64,000 nt of DNA from JASGTU01 sp963821815 (lineage in GTDB: Bacteria > Chloroflexota > Anaerolineae > Caldilineales > Caldilineaceae): positions 62,001 through 126,000 of the forward strand of contig CAWGFG010000006.1 of NCBI GenBank assembly GCA_963821815.1, read 5' to 3'. How positions within the stretch are numbered: the first letter of the stretch is position 1; every line of letters begins with the position of its first letter. The notes under the pieces are model-generated. The model had not been told where the DNA came from, searched no databases, and was given only the letters and a program-made list of their open reading frames with translations. A program made the position numbers and the translations under genes. This document shows, one piece after another, positions 16,571 through 25,495 of the stretch.

Positions 16571-18013
16571 CTAGTCGACTGTTAGCTCAAGAACCTTGCC
16601 GGTATGAGCGTCCACAGTAACAGTGGCTGACTTGTCTTGGCCCGTCAAGGTGACGATCCAGACGTCGCTGCCGTCAGCTGTGCCGTGCTTGGCGTTTGCG
16701 GAATCGATACTGTTCATGAGCTCTGAATCGGCGACTGCAGATTTGGCAATATTGATAGCCTCGGCGATGGAGATGGTGTCGCCACTCTCAGGCGCCATGG
16801 CAGTTTCTTCAGAAGCGGATGGACGTGCTGACAGTTCAACGTTCAAGTCCATCGGCTTGCCGTCGCGCACGACGCTCAGCGTGATGTTTGTACCAGGATT
16901 AGTGTCACTGAACAGATAGCTGATCAGGTCTTCGAACTGTGTGACTTTGGCATCACCGATACCGACGATAATATCGTTGGTCTCGACGCCGGCCTTGCTT
17001 GCAGGACCGCCACTAACCACATCTGCTACAAAAACGCCCAGTTCATTAGATGGTAACTGGAACTCTTTCGCAACAGGCTCGGTGATCGTCTGACCGGCGA
17101 TTCCAAGGTAGGAGTAGTCAAAGCTACCGTCGGAAATGAGAGCCGGTACGACCTTTTGCACGACAGAGACCGGAATGGCGAAACCAACGCCTGAGTTGCT
17201 GCCGGAAGTGGTGTTGATGGCGTAGTTCACGCCGACAACCTCACCGTTCAGGTTCATCAGCGGACCACCGGAGTTGCCAGGATTGATCGCTGTGTCAGTC
17301 TGAATCACATCGGGCAGGCTATAGCGCGAGCCATTCAGTGAATCGCCTGTGGCCATTGCACGTCCCATTGCGCTGACAACGCCCAAGGTCATGGTCTCAT
17401 CCAGACCGAAGGGGCTGCCAACCGCGATGACGTAGTAGCCGGGCAATAGAGAGTTAGCATCTGCCAGCGGCAGCGGCGTCCAATCCACGCCTTCGGGGAC
17501 GTCAACCTTTAGTACTGCAAGGTCCGCCTGCGGATCTGTCGCTACGACTGTAGCGTCCGACCACATTCCGTTCTCGAAGTATACAGTAATGTCTTGTGCA
17601 CTCTCGACAACATGGTTATTGGTCACGATGTGGCCGTCCATGTCATAGATGAATCCACTGCCCTGCGCCATTTGCATGCCCTGACCGCCGTTTGGTGCAC
17701 CAAATGGGAGTCCCTCAGGCAGGCCTGGAAGCGTTGTTGCGGTTGATGTAATTGTCACCTGAATGTTTACCACAGACGGTGACGTCTCCGCATATAGGCT
17801 GTGCAGAACTTCCTGGCTTGGGGATTGCGCAGCCAGATCCATCTGACTCGCAGAAAGCGTATCGGCAATCTGCGTGGTTGTGTCCTGCGCGTTTTGTGCA
17901 GCCAGAAGTGTATCTGAACTTAGCCATGCCGTTGCACCAGCGCCGAAGATGAGCGCTAATACAAGGATTGCAGCCCCGAAATATATATAGAATCGTTTAC
18001 TATTTTGTTGCAT
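16571..18013 (-). CDS. HtrA/DegP-type serine protease with PDZ and PepSY-like domains
   Basis: Membrane-anchored trypsin-like protease of envelope quality control, 480 aa. A single N-terminal helix (about residues 7-30) anchors it. The catalytic triad is H134 (TNNHVV), D164 (ADLAVLKV) and S248 (NPGNSGGPL). A PDZ domain follows (about 305-395; YLGIAG, then GGPASKAGVETNDIIVGI). The last 70 residues (ISIAEAINIAKSAV ... VTVDAHTGKVLELTVD) resemble a PepSY domain, not usual in HtrA. A frame start at 18028 exists, but its first codons contain GGAGG eight bases before ATG 18013, so I use the latter. It shares the terminator at 16492 with rho. Confidence 0.92.
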   Translation of the reverse strand: MQQNSKRFYIYFGAAILVLALIFGAGATAWLSSDTLLAAQNAQDTTTQIADTLSASQMDLAAQSPSQEVLHSLYAETSPSVVNIQVTITSTATTLPGLPEGLPFGAPNGGQGMQMAQGSGFIYDMDGHIVTNNHVVESAQDITVYFENGMWSDATVVATDPQADLAVLKVDVPEGVDWTPLPLADANSLLPGYYVIAVGSPFGLDETMTLGVVSAMGRAMATGDSLNGSRYSLPDVIQTDTAINPGNSGGPLMNLNGEVVGVNYAINTTSGSNSGVGFAIPVSVVQKVVPALISDGSFDYSYLGIAGQTITEPVAKEFQLPSNELGVFVADVVSGGPASKAGVETNDIIVGIGDAKVTQFEDLISYLFSDTNPGTNITLSVVRDGKPMDLNVELSARPSASEETAMAPESGDTISIAEAINIAKSAVADSELMNSIDSANAKHGTADGSDVWIVTLTGQDKSATVTVDAHTGKVLELTVD

Positions 18014-18377
18014 CTTTCTAACCTCCATCGTTGTTTATTAGATCGATTGTCACACACGCAATGGTTAGCCGAAGTACGAACCCCGTACTTGATCCTTCTC
18101 CCCATTACGCTTACTGTACTGATCGTTTCCGCATCGTATTTAGTATAGACCTTTGGCTTTTTGAAATCATTAAGGTCAGCGAAAGAGCACATTAGGAATT
18201 CTTCATGCACCGATTCGGTGCAATATCTGTCGATAGACAAACGATCACCCACTGATGTGCCTGGTGAATTGCTAATTTCTTTGACCCGCTAGAAACGACT
18301 ATGCTACAATCATGATAGCTGTCAACAGTTTTCGCGCGCAGGGACGTGCCTGACATCGACGGCGCCTGGGAATTCAA
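18014..18377. other. Divergent intergenic region, htrA-like / glycosyltransferase
   Basis: No gene is supported here. It holds the plus-strand promoter at 18281-18310. On the minus strand TATACT (AGTATA at 18142-18147 on the plus strand) could be a -10 box for the protease, but I see no good -35. Confidence 0.5.
18281..18310 (+). promoter_or_regulatory. Sigma70-type promoter of the GT2/sugar transferase genes
   Basis: TTGACC (18281-18286), 18-bp spacer, and extended -10 TGC-TACAAT (18302-18310). It predicts a leader of about 60 bases before the ATG at 18378. Confidence 0.65.
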
Positions 18378-19439
18378 ATGCATAAATCTTCCTTACAGCT
18401 GCAATCCAGCCCACAGACGGCGCACAGTTGCGACCTGACGATACTTATCCTGAACTACAACACAGCCGATTTGCTGCGCGATTGCTTGCATTCTGTGCTG
18501 GATCGAGATAGCGATCTCGACTACCTTGTCTGTGTGGTGGACAACGCCAGCTCGGATGGCAGCGTGGAGATGGTGCGCACAGAGTTTCCACAGGTGCACC
18601 TGATCGCAAACAGCCGCAACTTAGGATTCCCGGGAGGAAACAACTGCGGACTGCGATGGCTCGGTTTTGGCGAGAGCGTTTGTTCTGAAGCAACCAGTGC
18701 GGATTCGTTGCCCAAGTATGTGCTTCTACTCAATCCGGATACGCTGGTGCCACCAGGTGCGTTGGCGCAAATGGCGACGTTTATGGACAATCGTCCTACA
18801 GCCGGTGTCGCAGGTCCGCGATTGCGCAAGCCGGACGGCACGCTGGATAAGGCGTGTCGCCGCAGTTTCCCAACGCCGAAAGTGAGCCTGCATCGAATGA
18901 CGGGGCTGAGCCGCTTATTTTCGAGCAGCCCGCGCTTCAACGCCTACAATATGGAATACCTGCCGGAGGACGGCGTCTATCACGTGGATTCCGTGGTTGG
19001 CGCTTTTATGCTTGTGCGTAGCGATGCGATTCGCCAAGTAGGCCTGCTGGATGAAGCTTTCTTCATGTATGGTGAGGACCTGGATTGGTCGAAGCGTATT
19101 AAGGACGCAGGATGGGAAGTCTGGTACAACGGTGAGGTAGAAGTCACACACGTAAAAGAAGCCGCCAGTCAAGCGAGTATTAAGTCGCGCATAGATTTCT
19201 ATGAAGCCATGTGGATTTTCTATCGCAAGCACTATCAGGCTGAGACAGGATGGTTCTTGAACGCGCTCATTCGTTTCGGTATTTCGGTAAAAGGCGGGCT
19301 GGATATCGGGACCCATCTTTGGCGCTATTGCCGAAGTAGCGATTTACCTATTGCGGCGCAAGCGCAGAGGTCCGCTGAACGACAGGAAAGGGCTCCGGCA
19401 GCGTCTATGGACGCGAAACCTGCTGCGCAGTTGGAATGA
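18378..19439 (+). CDS. Glycosyltransferase family 2 (rhamnosyltransferase-like)
   Basis: Cytoplasmic GT-A glycosyltransferase of 353 aa. Visible blocks are TILILNYNTADLLRDCL, VVDNASSDGS, the NLGFPGGNNCGL motif of the WbbL-like group, LLLNPDT (the DxD equivalent), and the acceptor-side GAFMLVRSDAI plus FFMYGEDLDWSKRIKDAGW with the conserved ED. Such enzymes add rhamnose or similar sugars to lipid-linked glycans. It is followed by a polyprenyl-phosphate sugar transferase after 32 bases, so both likely build an exopolysaccharide or surface glycan. Donor and acceptor are not predictable. Confidence 0.9.
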   Translation: MHKSSLQLQSSPQTAHSCDLTILILNYNTADLLRDCLHSVLDRDSDLDYLVCVVDNASSDGSVEMVRTEFPQVHLIANSRNLGFPGGNNCGLRWLGFGESVCSEATSADSLPKYVLLLNPDTLVPPGALAQMATFMDNRPTAGVAGPRLRKPDGTLDKACRRSFPTPKVSLHRMTGLSRLFSSSPRFNAYNMEYLPEDGVYHVDSVVGAFMLVRSDAIRQVGLLDEAFFMYGEDLDWSKRIKDAGWEVWYNGEVEVTHVKEAASQASIKSRIDFYEAMWIFYRKHYQAETGWFLNALIRFGISVKGGLDIGTHLWRYCRSSDLPIAAQAQRSAERQERAPAASMDAKPAAQLE

Positions 19440-19471
19440 ATCAATAGAGGCGCTCTGCTCGTATAACACAC

Positions 19472-20950
19472 ATGCAACAGAGTCTTACAGAGGGTACAGT
19501 ACAACAGGATAGCGAGCATGAATATCGGTCACGGCGCGGCAGCCGGCCCATGTTCATGAAGCGCGCCCAAATTGTATTCATCTCTACGCTGGTCCTTTTG
19601 GACATCGGAATCACCTGGCTTTCGTTCTACCTCTCGTATCTCATCCTTGACAACAATCCTGACGTTATCATCGGTCCGTTTCGCGAGTTCTGGAAGCTGC
19701 CGTTCATCTATTCTTTCATTCTCATCAGTCTCTTCTTTGCACAGAAGATGTACCAGCGACGCAGACCCGCCAGCCATCTCGATGAGACCTATCGCATCTT
19801 CCTGTCCAACATATTTGCGACGCTGTTAACTGTCGCAGCACTTACGCTCGTATTACCGGATTTCCGCTATCACCGTCCGTTCATCGTCTTTGCAAGCGCC
19901 ATAAACATGGCGCTGTTGACGGTCGTCCACGCGCTGCATGCGCAGATACAATGGCGCATACAGGCGCGCGGTGTCGGCGATGACCGCGTGATCGTCATCG
20001 GCACAGGTGAAGTCGGCGATATGCTGCTGCAGAAGATTCTGCTCAACCGGCAGCTGGGGTATCAGGTCATCGGTCTCGTGGATGCGTCCCGCAATGGAGC
20101 TTCTATTACCCGAGTCGGCGTACCCGTGCTGGGAAAGACGGTGGACTTGCCATCCATTATTGATGAGTACAACATCGATGAGGTGATCATCGGTCTGCCG
20201 GAAAGCAGCCACCAAGAGCTTGTTGGCATCATTAGCCTTTGTGAGCGCGAAAAAGTTGGGATTCGTGTCTTCCCGGACGTCTTCCAGATCATGGCAAGTG
20301 AAGTTAGTATCGGCGACTTCGGCGGTTTGCCCCTGCTGACCATTCGCGATGTCGCGTTGCAAGGCTGGAAAGTAACGCTCAAGCGAGGAATGGATATGGT
20401 AGTCAGCGGCGCTATGCTGGTCATCTTCAGCCCGTTCCTCCTATTGACAGCACTACTGGTCAAGCTGGATTCACCGGGACCTGTCTTCTATGTTCAGGAA
20501 CGGATGGGTTTGGATGCGCGGCCGTTCAAGATGATCAAGTTCCGTTCCATGCGCATCGACGCTGAGTTCGATGGGCCGGGCTGGACTACACCGGATGATC
20601 CGCGTAAGACTAAGTTAGGCGCAGTGATACGACGCTTTAACATCGATGAGCTGCCCCAGCTAGTCAATGTGCTCATCGGTGATATGAGTCTCGTTGGTCC
20701 GCGACCGGAGCGACCGGTATATGTTGAGCAGTTTCGCCAGAGTATACCCCGCTATATGGATCGGCACCGTGAGCGTGCCGGCTTGACAGGCTGGGCACAG
20801 GTCAATGGTTTGCGCGGCGATACGTCCATCATTGAACGTACGAAGTACGACCTATGGTATATCGAGAACTGGTCGATTATGCTGGACGTAAAGATATTGA
20901 TCCGGACGGCGTTCCAGTGGCTTTCTGGCGCTAAACAGAACGCCTATTAG
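19472..20950 (+). CDS. Polyprenyl-phosphate sugar-1-phosphate transferase (WbaP/EpsE type)
   Basis: Priming enzyme of exopolysaccharide synthesis, 492 aa, transferring a sugar 1-phosphate from UDP-sugar to undecaprenyl phosphate. The N-terminal half has about four membrane segments (30-140), then a Rossmann-like CoA-binding domain (VIVIGTGEVGDMLLQ onward). The C-terminal catalytic domain has KRGMDMVVSGAM, PVFYVQERMGLDARPFKMIK, FRSM, the catalytic DE in RRFNIDELPQL, and GDMSLVGPRPERP. Start is uncertain: ATG 19472 lacks a clear ribosome binding site and ATG 19551 (MFMKRAQIV) is an alternative directly before helix 1. Probably co-transcribed with the GT2 upstream. Confidence 0.92.
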   Translation: MQQSLTEGTVQQDSEHEYRSRRGSRPMFMKRAQIVFISTLVLLDIGITWLSFYLSYLILDNNPDVIIGPFREFWKLPFIYSFILISLFFAQKMYQRRRPASHLDETYRIFLSNIFATLLTVAALTLVLPDFRYHRPFIVFASAINMALLTVVHALHAQIQWRIQARGVGDDRVIVIGTGEVGDMLLQKILLNRQLGYQVIGLVDASRNGASITRVGVPVLGKTVDLPSIIDEYNIDEVIIGLPESSHQELVGIISLCEREKVGIRVFPDVFQIMASEVSIGDFGGLPLLTIRDVALQGWKVTLKRGMDMVVSGAMLVIFSPFLLLTALLVKLDSPGPVFYVQERMGLDARPFKMIKFRSMRIDAEFDGPGWTTPDDPRKTKLGAVIRRFNIDELPQLVNVLIGDMSLVGPRPERPVYVEQFRQSIPRYMDRHRERAGLTGWAQVNGLRGDTSIIERTKYDLWYIENWSIMLDVKILIRTAFQWLSGAKQNAY

Positions 20951-21026
20951 CGTCTACGTCGCTTTCTGTGGTTGCCGAATATCGGGTTCAGGCAAGTGTG
21001 CGTGAAATTAGCGGCGGGCGCTCGCG

Positions 21027-21056
21027 TTGACATCGTTTGACAGCAAATGCTATCAT
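21027..21056 (+). promoter_or_regulatory. Sigma70-type promoter of hrcA-grpE
   Basis: TTGACA (21027-21032), 18-bp spacer, TATCAT (21051-21056). The predicted start site lies directly before the CIRCE element. Confidence 0.7.
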
Positions 21057-21066
21057 AGACTGGCTC

Positions 21067-21095
21067 AATAGCACTCTGGTCACCAGGGTGCTATT
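21067..21095 (+). promoter_or_regulatory. CIRCE operator (HrcA binding site)
   Basis: AATAGCACTC - 9 nt - GGGTGCTATT. This matches the CIRCE consensus TTAGCACTC-N9-GAGTGCTAA, with one internal arm mismatch (A to G) and an A at the outer end. It lies just after the promoter at 21027 and before hrcA, so HrcA should repress its own operon. Confidence 0.88.
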
Positions 21096-21143
21096 CTAGT
21101 CATTGTGTTGAATAGGCAGTCTAATTTGGACGATAGTATTATC

Positions 21144-22223
21144 ATGACGGAGAGACAGACGGAGCAATCGCCTCTTGCCGAGGCGTTGACCGAACGGCAA
21201 CGAAAAGTATTGCGAGTCCTGATACAACAGTATGTGGAGACGGCGCAGCCTATCGGCAGTTCGGCAATTGCCAAGAATCCATTATTGGATGTGAGCCCGG
21301 CTACGATTCGCAATGACCTGGTGGCGCTAGAACGGGCTGGGCTGCTGACACAACCGCATACCAGCGCCGGGCGCGTTCCCACGGAGGCAGGTTATCGCTA
21401 CTTTGTGCGCCATCTCGCACCGCATGGCGAGTTGACTTTGCGCGAGCGACGCGATATTCGTGTTCAGTTTGGCCGTACGCGCCCGCAGATCGACCAGTGG
21501 CTAAAGCTTAGCACGTCTGTGTTGGCACAGACGACGCAAGCTGCTGCACTGGCGACGGCGCCGCGCAGCACCCGCAGCTACTATAAGCACATGGAACTGG
21601 TCTCCATCCACGACATCCGAGTGTTGCTCGTGCTTGTCCTGCAGGATGGTGCAGTCAAGCAACAGATGATCGACATCCAGCAGCCCATGGAGCAGGATGA
21701 ACTGAGCCGCATCAGCAATGAGCTGAACCAGCACTTGGTCAATCTGGACATGACAGCGATTCGTCGTGAGTCGGTTACGCTCTCGCCGTTTGCTCAGCAG
21801 ATCGCACAACTAACCATTGAAATGATGGACCGCTCCAGCAGGAGCAGCGCCAGCCGTATCTATCGGGATGGGCTTGGTCAAATGCTGAATGAGCCTGAGT
21901 TTGCGGACGGTGAGAACATGCGTGGCATTGTGCACGTATTTGAGGAGCAGTCACTTTTGCAGCAGGTGGTGGATGAATTTGCCGATTTGGACGGCATCCA
22001 TGTCGTCATATCCGGAGACGGGCGTTACGATGAACTGCATGACACCAGCCTAGTTCTGTCGCGTTATGGAGTGGCGAACCATATTGGCGGCTTGCTGGGC
22101 GTCATCGGTCCCTTACGCATGTCCTATGGGCGCACTATGGGTGCGGTGGGATATGTGGCGCGCATCATGAGCGATTTAGTGTCTGATATTTATGGAGTTA
22201 GTAATCACATAGAAATTGAATAA
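21144..22223 (+). CDS. hrcA: Heat-inducible transcription repressor HrcA
   Basis: Repressor of class I heat-shock genes that binds CIRCE; 359 aa from the chosen start. The N-terminal winged helix-turn-helix has LTERQRKVLRVLIQQYVETA, PIGSSAIA, SPATIRNDL and the wing TSAGRVPTEAGYRYFV. The C-terminal GAF-like domain ends in IGPLRMSYGRTMGAVGYVA. The frame is open from a GTG at 21105, but ATG 21144 begins where the family begins. A CIRCE element and promoter precede the gene. grpE follows after 10 bases. Confidence 0.95.
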   Translation: MTERQTEQSPLAEALTERQRKVLRVLIQQYVETAQPIGSSAIAKNPLLDVSPATIRNDLVALERAGLLTQPHTSAGRVPTEAGYRYFVRHLAPHGELTLRERRDIRVQFGRTRPQIDQWLKLSTSVLAQTTQAAALATAPRSTRSYYKHMELVSIHDIRVLLVLVLQDGAVKQQMIDIQQPMEQDELSRISNELNQHLVNLDMTAIRRESVTLSPFAQQIAQLTIEMMDRSSRSSASRIYRDGLGQMLNEPEFADGENMRGIVHVFEEQSLLQQVVDEFADLDGIHVVISGDGRYDELHDTSLVLSRYGVANHIGGLLGVIGPLRMSYGRTMGAVGYVARIMSDLVSDIYGVSNHIEIE

Positions 22224-22233
22224 GGGAATTGAA

Positions 22234-22947
22234 ATGTCGCAAGAGGCAAAAATAGAGACGGATGGTACGGAAGCTGCGTCATCCGAGAAAAAGAACCCGG
22301 ATACCATTTCGGAGACGCCTTCATTAGAGGTTCAGGTGGAGTATCAGACGCAATCCGAGGCACCGGAAGAAGAGATAGATGCCGGCACGGATGACGCTTT
22401 GCTAGCCGAAGCGATGGAGGCAAGCGACGCCACGGAAGCCGATGACGACGAAGCGTCTGAGGCGAACACGGTTGGCGAACTGGAAGAGAAACTGGCTACA
22501 GCCGTCGCAGAGAAGGAAGCTGCACTAGAGAAGCTCCAGTATCAGGCCGCTGAATTCCAGAACATTCGCAAACGTCAAGAACAACGTCTAGCGGAAGCCA
22601 TCGAGCGGGCGAACGCCAGTCTGATCAGGCGGATTCTGCCGGTGCTGGATGATCTTGAGTTAGCTTTTGCCAATGTGCCGCAATCGCTGGATGTGGATAA
22701 GGATTCAGATGTGGAAGCCTGGCTATCTGGCCTGCAGCAGATACAGAAGAAGCTGCTGAATATGTTGCAGGAAGAAGGCGTCACGCCTATCGACACATCA
22801 GGCGAGTTCGATCCCAACCTGCACGAAGCCGTGCTCAGCGAACCCAGCGACGAAGTGGAAAGCGGTCATGTGATAGGTTCATTGCGTACAGGCTATGAGT
22901 ACAAGGGGCAGGTATTGCGACCGTCCATGGTGCGTGTTGCTTCCTAG
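22234..22947 (+). CDS. grpE: Nucleotide exchange factor GrpE
   Basis: Co-chaperone that releases ADP from DnaK, 237 aa. The first 80 residues are acidic and probably disordered, followed by the long dimerisation coiled coil (about 80-135) and the beta domain with PIDTSGEFDPNLHEAVL and VLRPSMVRVA. The frame is open from TTG 22216, but ATG 22234 has AGGGA seven bases before it. It forms an operon with hrcA. Unusually, dnaK and dnaJ do not follow; they must lie elsewhere. Confidence 0.95.
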   Translation: MSQEAKIETDGTEAASSEKKNPDTISETPSLEVQVEYQTQSEAPEEEIDAGTDDALLAEAMEASDATEADDDEASEANTVGELEEKLATAVAEKEAALEKLQYQAAEFQNIRKRQEQRLAEAIERANASLIRRILPVLDDLELAFANVPQSLDVDKDSDVEAWLSGLQQIQKKLLNMLQEEGVTPIDTSGEFDPNLHEAVLSEPSDEVESGHVIGSLRTGYEYKGQVLRPSMVRVAS

Positions 22948-22995
22948 TGCCGCAGCATTGATTGGTAGGCGATAAGGAATTCGGAACGATTGTCT

Positions 22996-24006
22996 ATGGT
23001 TGCAATCGATACTGCCAGTGTCGTCAACGAGCCAAAACAGAACGGGATCCGTCCCTTTGATCTGGGTACCGACTTGCGTCCTGTGGCGGAGTTGATTGCA
23101 GACGCTTTCAGTAATGAGTTGGATCCGCGCGGCAAGGCTGCGCTGCGTGAGATGCGCATCATGAGCCATGTGAGCGGCCTCATGAAATTGGTCAACCGCA
23201 GCACCGGAGAATTCGATGACCTCTTCAGCGGTTTTGTGTGGGAGGAAGAGGGGCGTATCGTCGGCAATGTTACGGTGCAGCGCGCCGACCGTTACGGTTC
23301 GCGCTGGCAGATTGCCAACGTTGCCGTAGATCCGGAGTTTCGCGGGAGGGGTATCTCTCGCAAGCTCATGAATGTGGCTCTGGAACATATCGATGCAGCA
23401 CGCGGGCAGTGGACGGTGTTGCAGGTATATGAGCGGAATAACGTCGCGCGCACACTATACGAAAGCCTTGAATTTGAGGAGATCGGCGCAATGACGGATC
23501 TTCGACTGGCGACAGTTGATGAAGTAGCTCCGCCTCAGAACATCCCTGGATTCACAGCATTTTCGTCACAGCAATCGGCCAAGCTGTACGATCTGGTCAG
23601 TACTCAACTCAATACGCAGGCGCAGTGGTGGCGTTCCGTTCGTCGCACAGACTTCCAGCTCACACTGGACCAGGCAATTGCCGAATGGTTTTGGCGACAA
23701 ATGGGCCGATCGCACATTTACCGTCGTGCCATAACGGCATCGCGTCGGTTCGAGGCAGCTATCATCTTGACGGCGCAGGGCTGGAGTGGCGAGCATAAGC
23801 TTGAGTTGTGGACGCGTCCGCAGTACTATGGTTCTTACGAGGAGCCGCTGACGCAGTGGGCGCTGGCAACACTTGATGAGTACCCAGACTTTCCGGTCGT
23901 GGCAAAGCTAAGCACCGAACACACGGTTGGGATCAAGACGCTGGTGGATTTCGGCTTCCAGCCGGAGCAAACGCTGATTACTCTGCGCAGGCGGATGAGC
24001 GATTGA
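22996..24006 (+). CDS. GNAT family N-acetyltransferase
   Basis: Protein of 336 aa with one clear GNAT domain in the first half. The acetyl-CoA site is ANVAVDPEFRGRGISRKLM (about residues 112-130), followed by LQVYERNNVARTLYESLEF. The second half, about 170 residues, has no motif I recognise; it may be a second, degenerate GNAT fold. A TTG two codons upstream (22990) could also start translation; TAAGGAAT lies 15-20 bases before. It follows grpE by 49 bases on the same strand, perhaps in the heat-shock transcript. Substrate unknown. Confidence 0.82.
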   Translation: MVAIDTASVVNEPKQNGIRPFDLGTDLRPVAELIADAFSNELDPRGKAALREMRIMSHVSGLMKLVNRSTGEFDDLFSGFVWEEEGRIVGNVTVQRADRYGSRWQIANVAVDPEFRGRGISRKLMNVALEHIDAARGQWTVLQVYERNNVARTLYESLEFEEIGAMTDLRLATVDEVAPPQNIPGFTAFSSQQSAKLYDLVSTQLNTQAQWWRSVRRTDFQLTLDQAIAEWFWRQMGRSHIYRRAITASRRFEAAIILTAQGWSGEHKLELWTRPQYYGSYEEPLTQWALATLDEYPDFPVVAKLSTEHTVGIKTLVDFGFQPEQTLITLRRRMSD

Positions 24007-24017
24007 TTCGGCGAATC

Positions 24018-24051
24018 AGGCAGTCAGCAATACCTGTTGCTGCCTTGTTTT
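24018..24051 (+). terminator. Possible terminator after the GNAT gene
   Basis: CAGCAA (24025-24030) pairs with TTGCTG (24037-24042), and AGG/CCT extends the stem past a bulge. TTGTTTT follows. It lies about 12 bases after the stop. Confidence 0.45.
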
Positions 24052-24139
24052 CCTAGCAACTCACGCCCGGTTCCAGCTCAGCTGCCACGATGGTTTGCCT
24101 CACTCTTGACGACAAACTAGAACAGAAAGCACAATTTAG

Positions 24140-25495
24140 ATGCGCGCAAAGTTTATGCACATTGCGGACTGCCACCTTGGCTATTGGCAATATAACCTAA
24201 AAGATCGATATAACGACTTCGCGCTCGCGTTTTTCGCCGCCATCGAGATTGCCATCGATCAAAAGGTGGACTTTGTTCTACTGGCGGGGGATCTGTTCGA
24301 TAAGCGTAGCATTGACGCACGTACGCTGAATCAAGCCATACATGGCCTAGAATTACTGAAAAAGGCTAATATCCCTTGTATCGCCGTCGAGGGCAATCAC
24401 GAACTGGCCTACTATCAGGACCATCTTGGCTGGATGAGCTTCTTGGATATTCATAACTACTTGACGCTGCTTAATCCGCGTTTCGAGAGCGGAGAGCCGC
24501 AGCTCGGTCGCTACGCCAAACATCAGGGCTCGTTTGTGGATCCTCTGCCGTGGCTGCGTGTACATGGGCTCAAGTACCTAGGCGCAAGTGCTGCTAAGGG
24601 ACTGAAAGCCTATGCCGAAGCGTTGGTGAACCTGCCGAGCAATGACATCGAGTACCGCATTTTCATGACTCATGCCGGCATGGAGGGCGAGTTAGCCGAG
24701 CAGATGGGCGGACTTTCGCATAGCGATATAGCTCCGTTACGCGACTACGCGGATTATGTAGCACTCGGTCACATCCATAAACCGTATGAACGCGATGCGT
24801 GGATATACAACCCTGGGAGCTTGGAAACCTGCTCCATCTCTGAGACGCAGTGGCCGAAGCGAGGTTACTATATGGTTGAGGTGGACACCGACAGAACAGA
24901 GGGATCGATGCATTTTGCGGAGATAAACTCCTTGCCAAGGCGTCCTTTCCACCGTTTCTCGCATCGCATGGATCACCATCATTCGCCTAGTGAGTTCTAC
25001 ACCACACTCCACGAAGAGCTTGCGCGCAAATCACGCGACATGGATATGCAGAGGCGTCGGCTTGGTGAAGCAGCTGTAGTTGAGCTACAGTTGTTCGGCG
25101 TTCTGCCTTTCGACGCGGTCGACTTGGACATCAGCAGGGTTGAGGGAACGGTCCGGGAGTTGTTCCATCCGCTACATGTCATGGTAAGAAATCTAGCCGC
25201 TCCACCCGGCTTTGAGATCGGCAGCGACGGGTCCATGAGCCGCACTACGCTGGAGCGCAATGTGCTGGAGGAGCTCTTCTCACGCGACGTGCAATACAGC
25301 GCCAAGCGCAAACAGTGGGCGCAGGCCGCACTGGACATCAAACGCCTGGTGCTGGACTCAGCCTCATCTGAAGCGATCCTGGACGAGTTGGCGCACCAGA
25401 TGGAGCGAATCGAACAGACGCCTGTGGTTGATGAAGAGCTCGACGGGCTCGAAGAAAAGGTCAACGATCCCCTTGCACAGGAAGAGATGGATTAA
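24140..25495 (+). CDS. DNA repair exonuclease subunit, SbcD/Mre11-type
   Basis: Metallophosphoesterase of 451 aa forming the nuclease part of an SbcCD/Mre11-Rad50 complex. The phosphoesterase motifs are in order: D10-x-H12 (HIADCHLGY), LLAGDLFD, VEGNHE, a histidine in FMTHAGMEG, and LGHIHKP. The C-terminal part is the capping and Rad50-binding region, ending in an acidic tail. The stop shares one base with the start of the ATPase gene (TAATG), so the two are coupled. The complex should open hairpins and process double-strand breaks. Confidence 0.92.
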   Translation: MRAKFMHIADCHLGYWQYNLKDRYNDFALAFFAAIEIAIDQKVDFVLLAGDLFDKRSIDARTLNQAIHGLELLKKANIPCIAVEGNHELAYYQDHLGWMSFLDIHNYLTLLNPRFESGEPQLGRYAKHQGSFVDPLPWLRVHGLKYLGASAAKGLKAYAEALVNLPSNDIEYRIFMTHAGMEGELAEQMGGLSHSDIAPLRDYADYVALGHIHKPYERDAWIYNPGSLETCSISETQWPKRGYYMVEVDTDRTEGSMHFAEINSLPRRPFHRFSHRMDHHHSPSEFYTTLHEELARKSRDMDMQRRRLGEAAVVELQLFGVLPFDAVDLDISRVEGTVRELFHPLHVMVRNLAAPPGFEIGSDGSMSRTTLERNVLEELFSRDVQYSAKRKQWAQAALDIKRLVLDSASSEAILDELAHQMERIEQTPVVDEELDGLEEKVNDPLAQEEMD

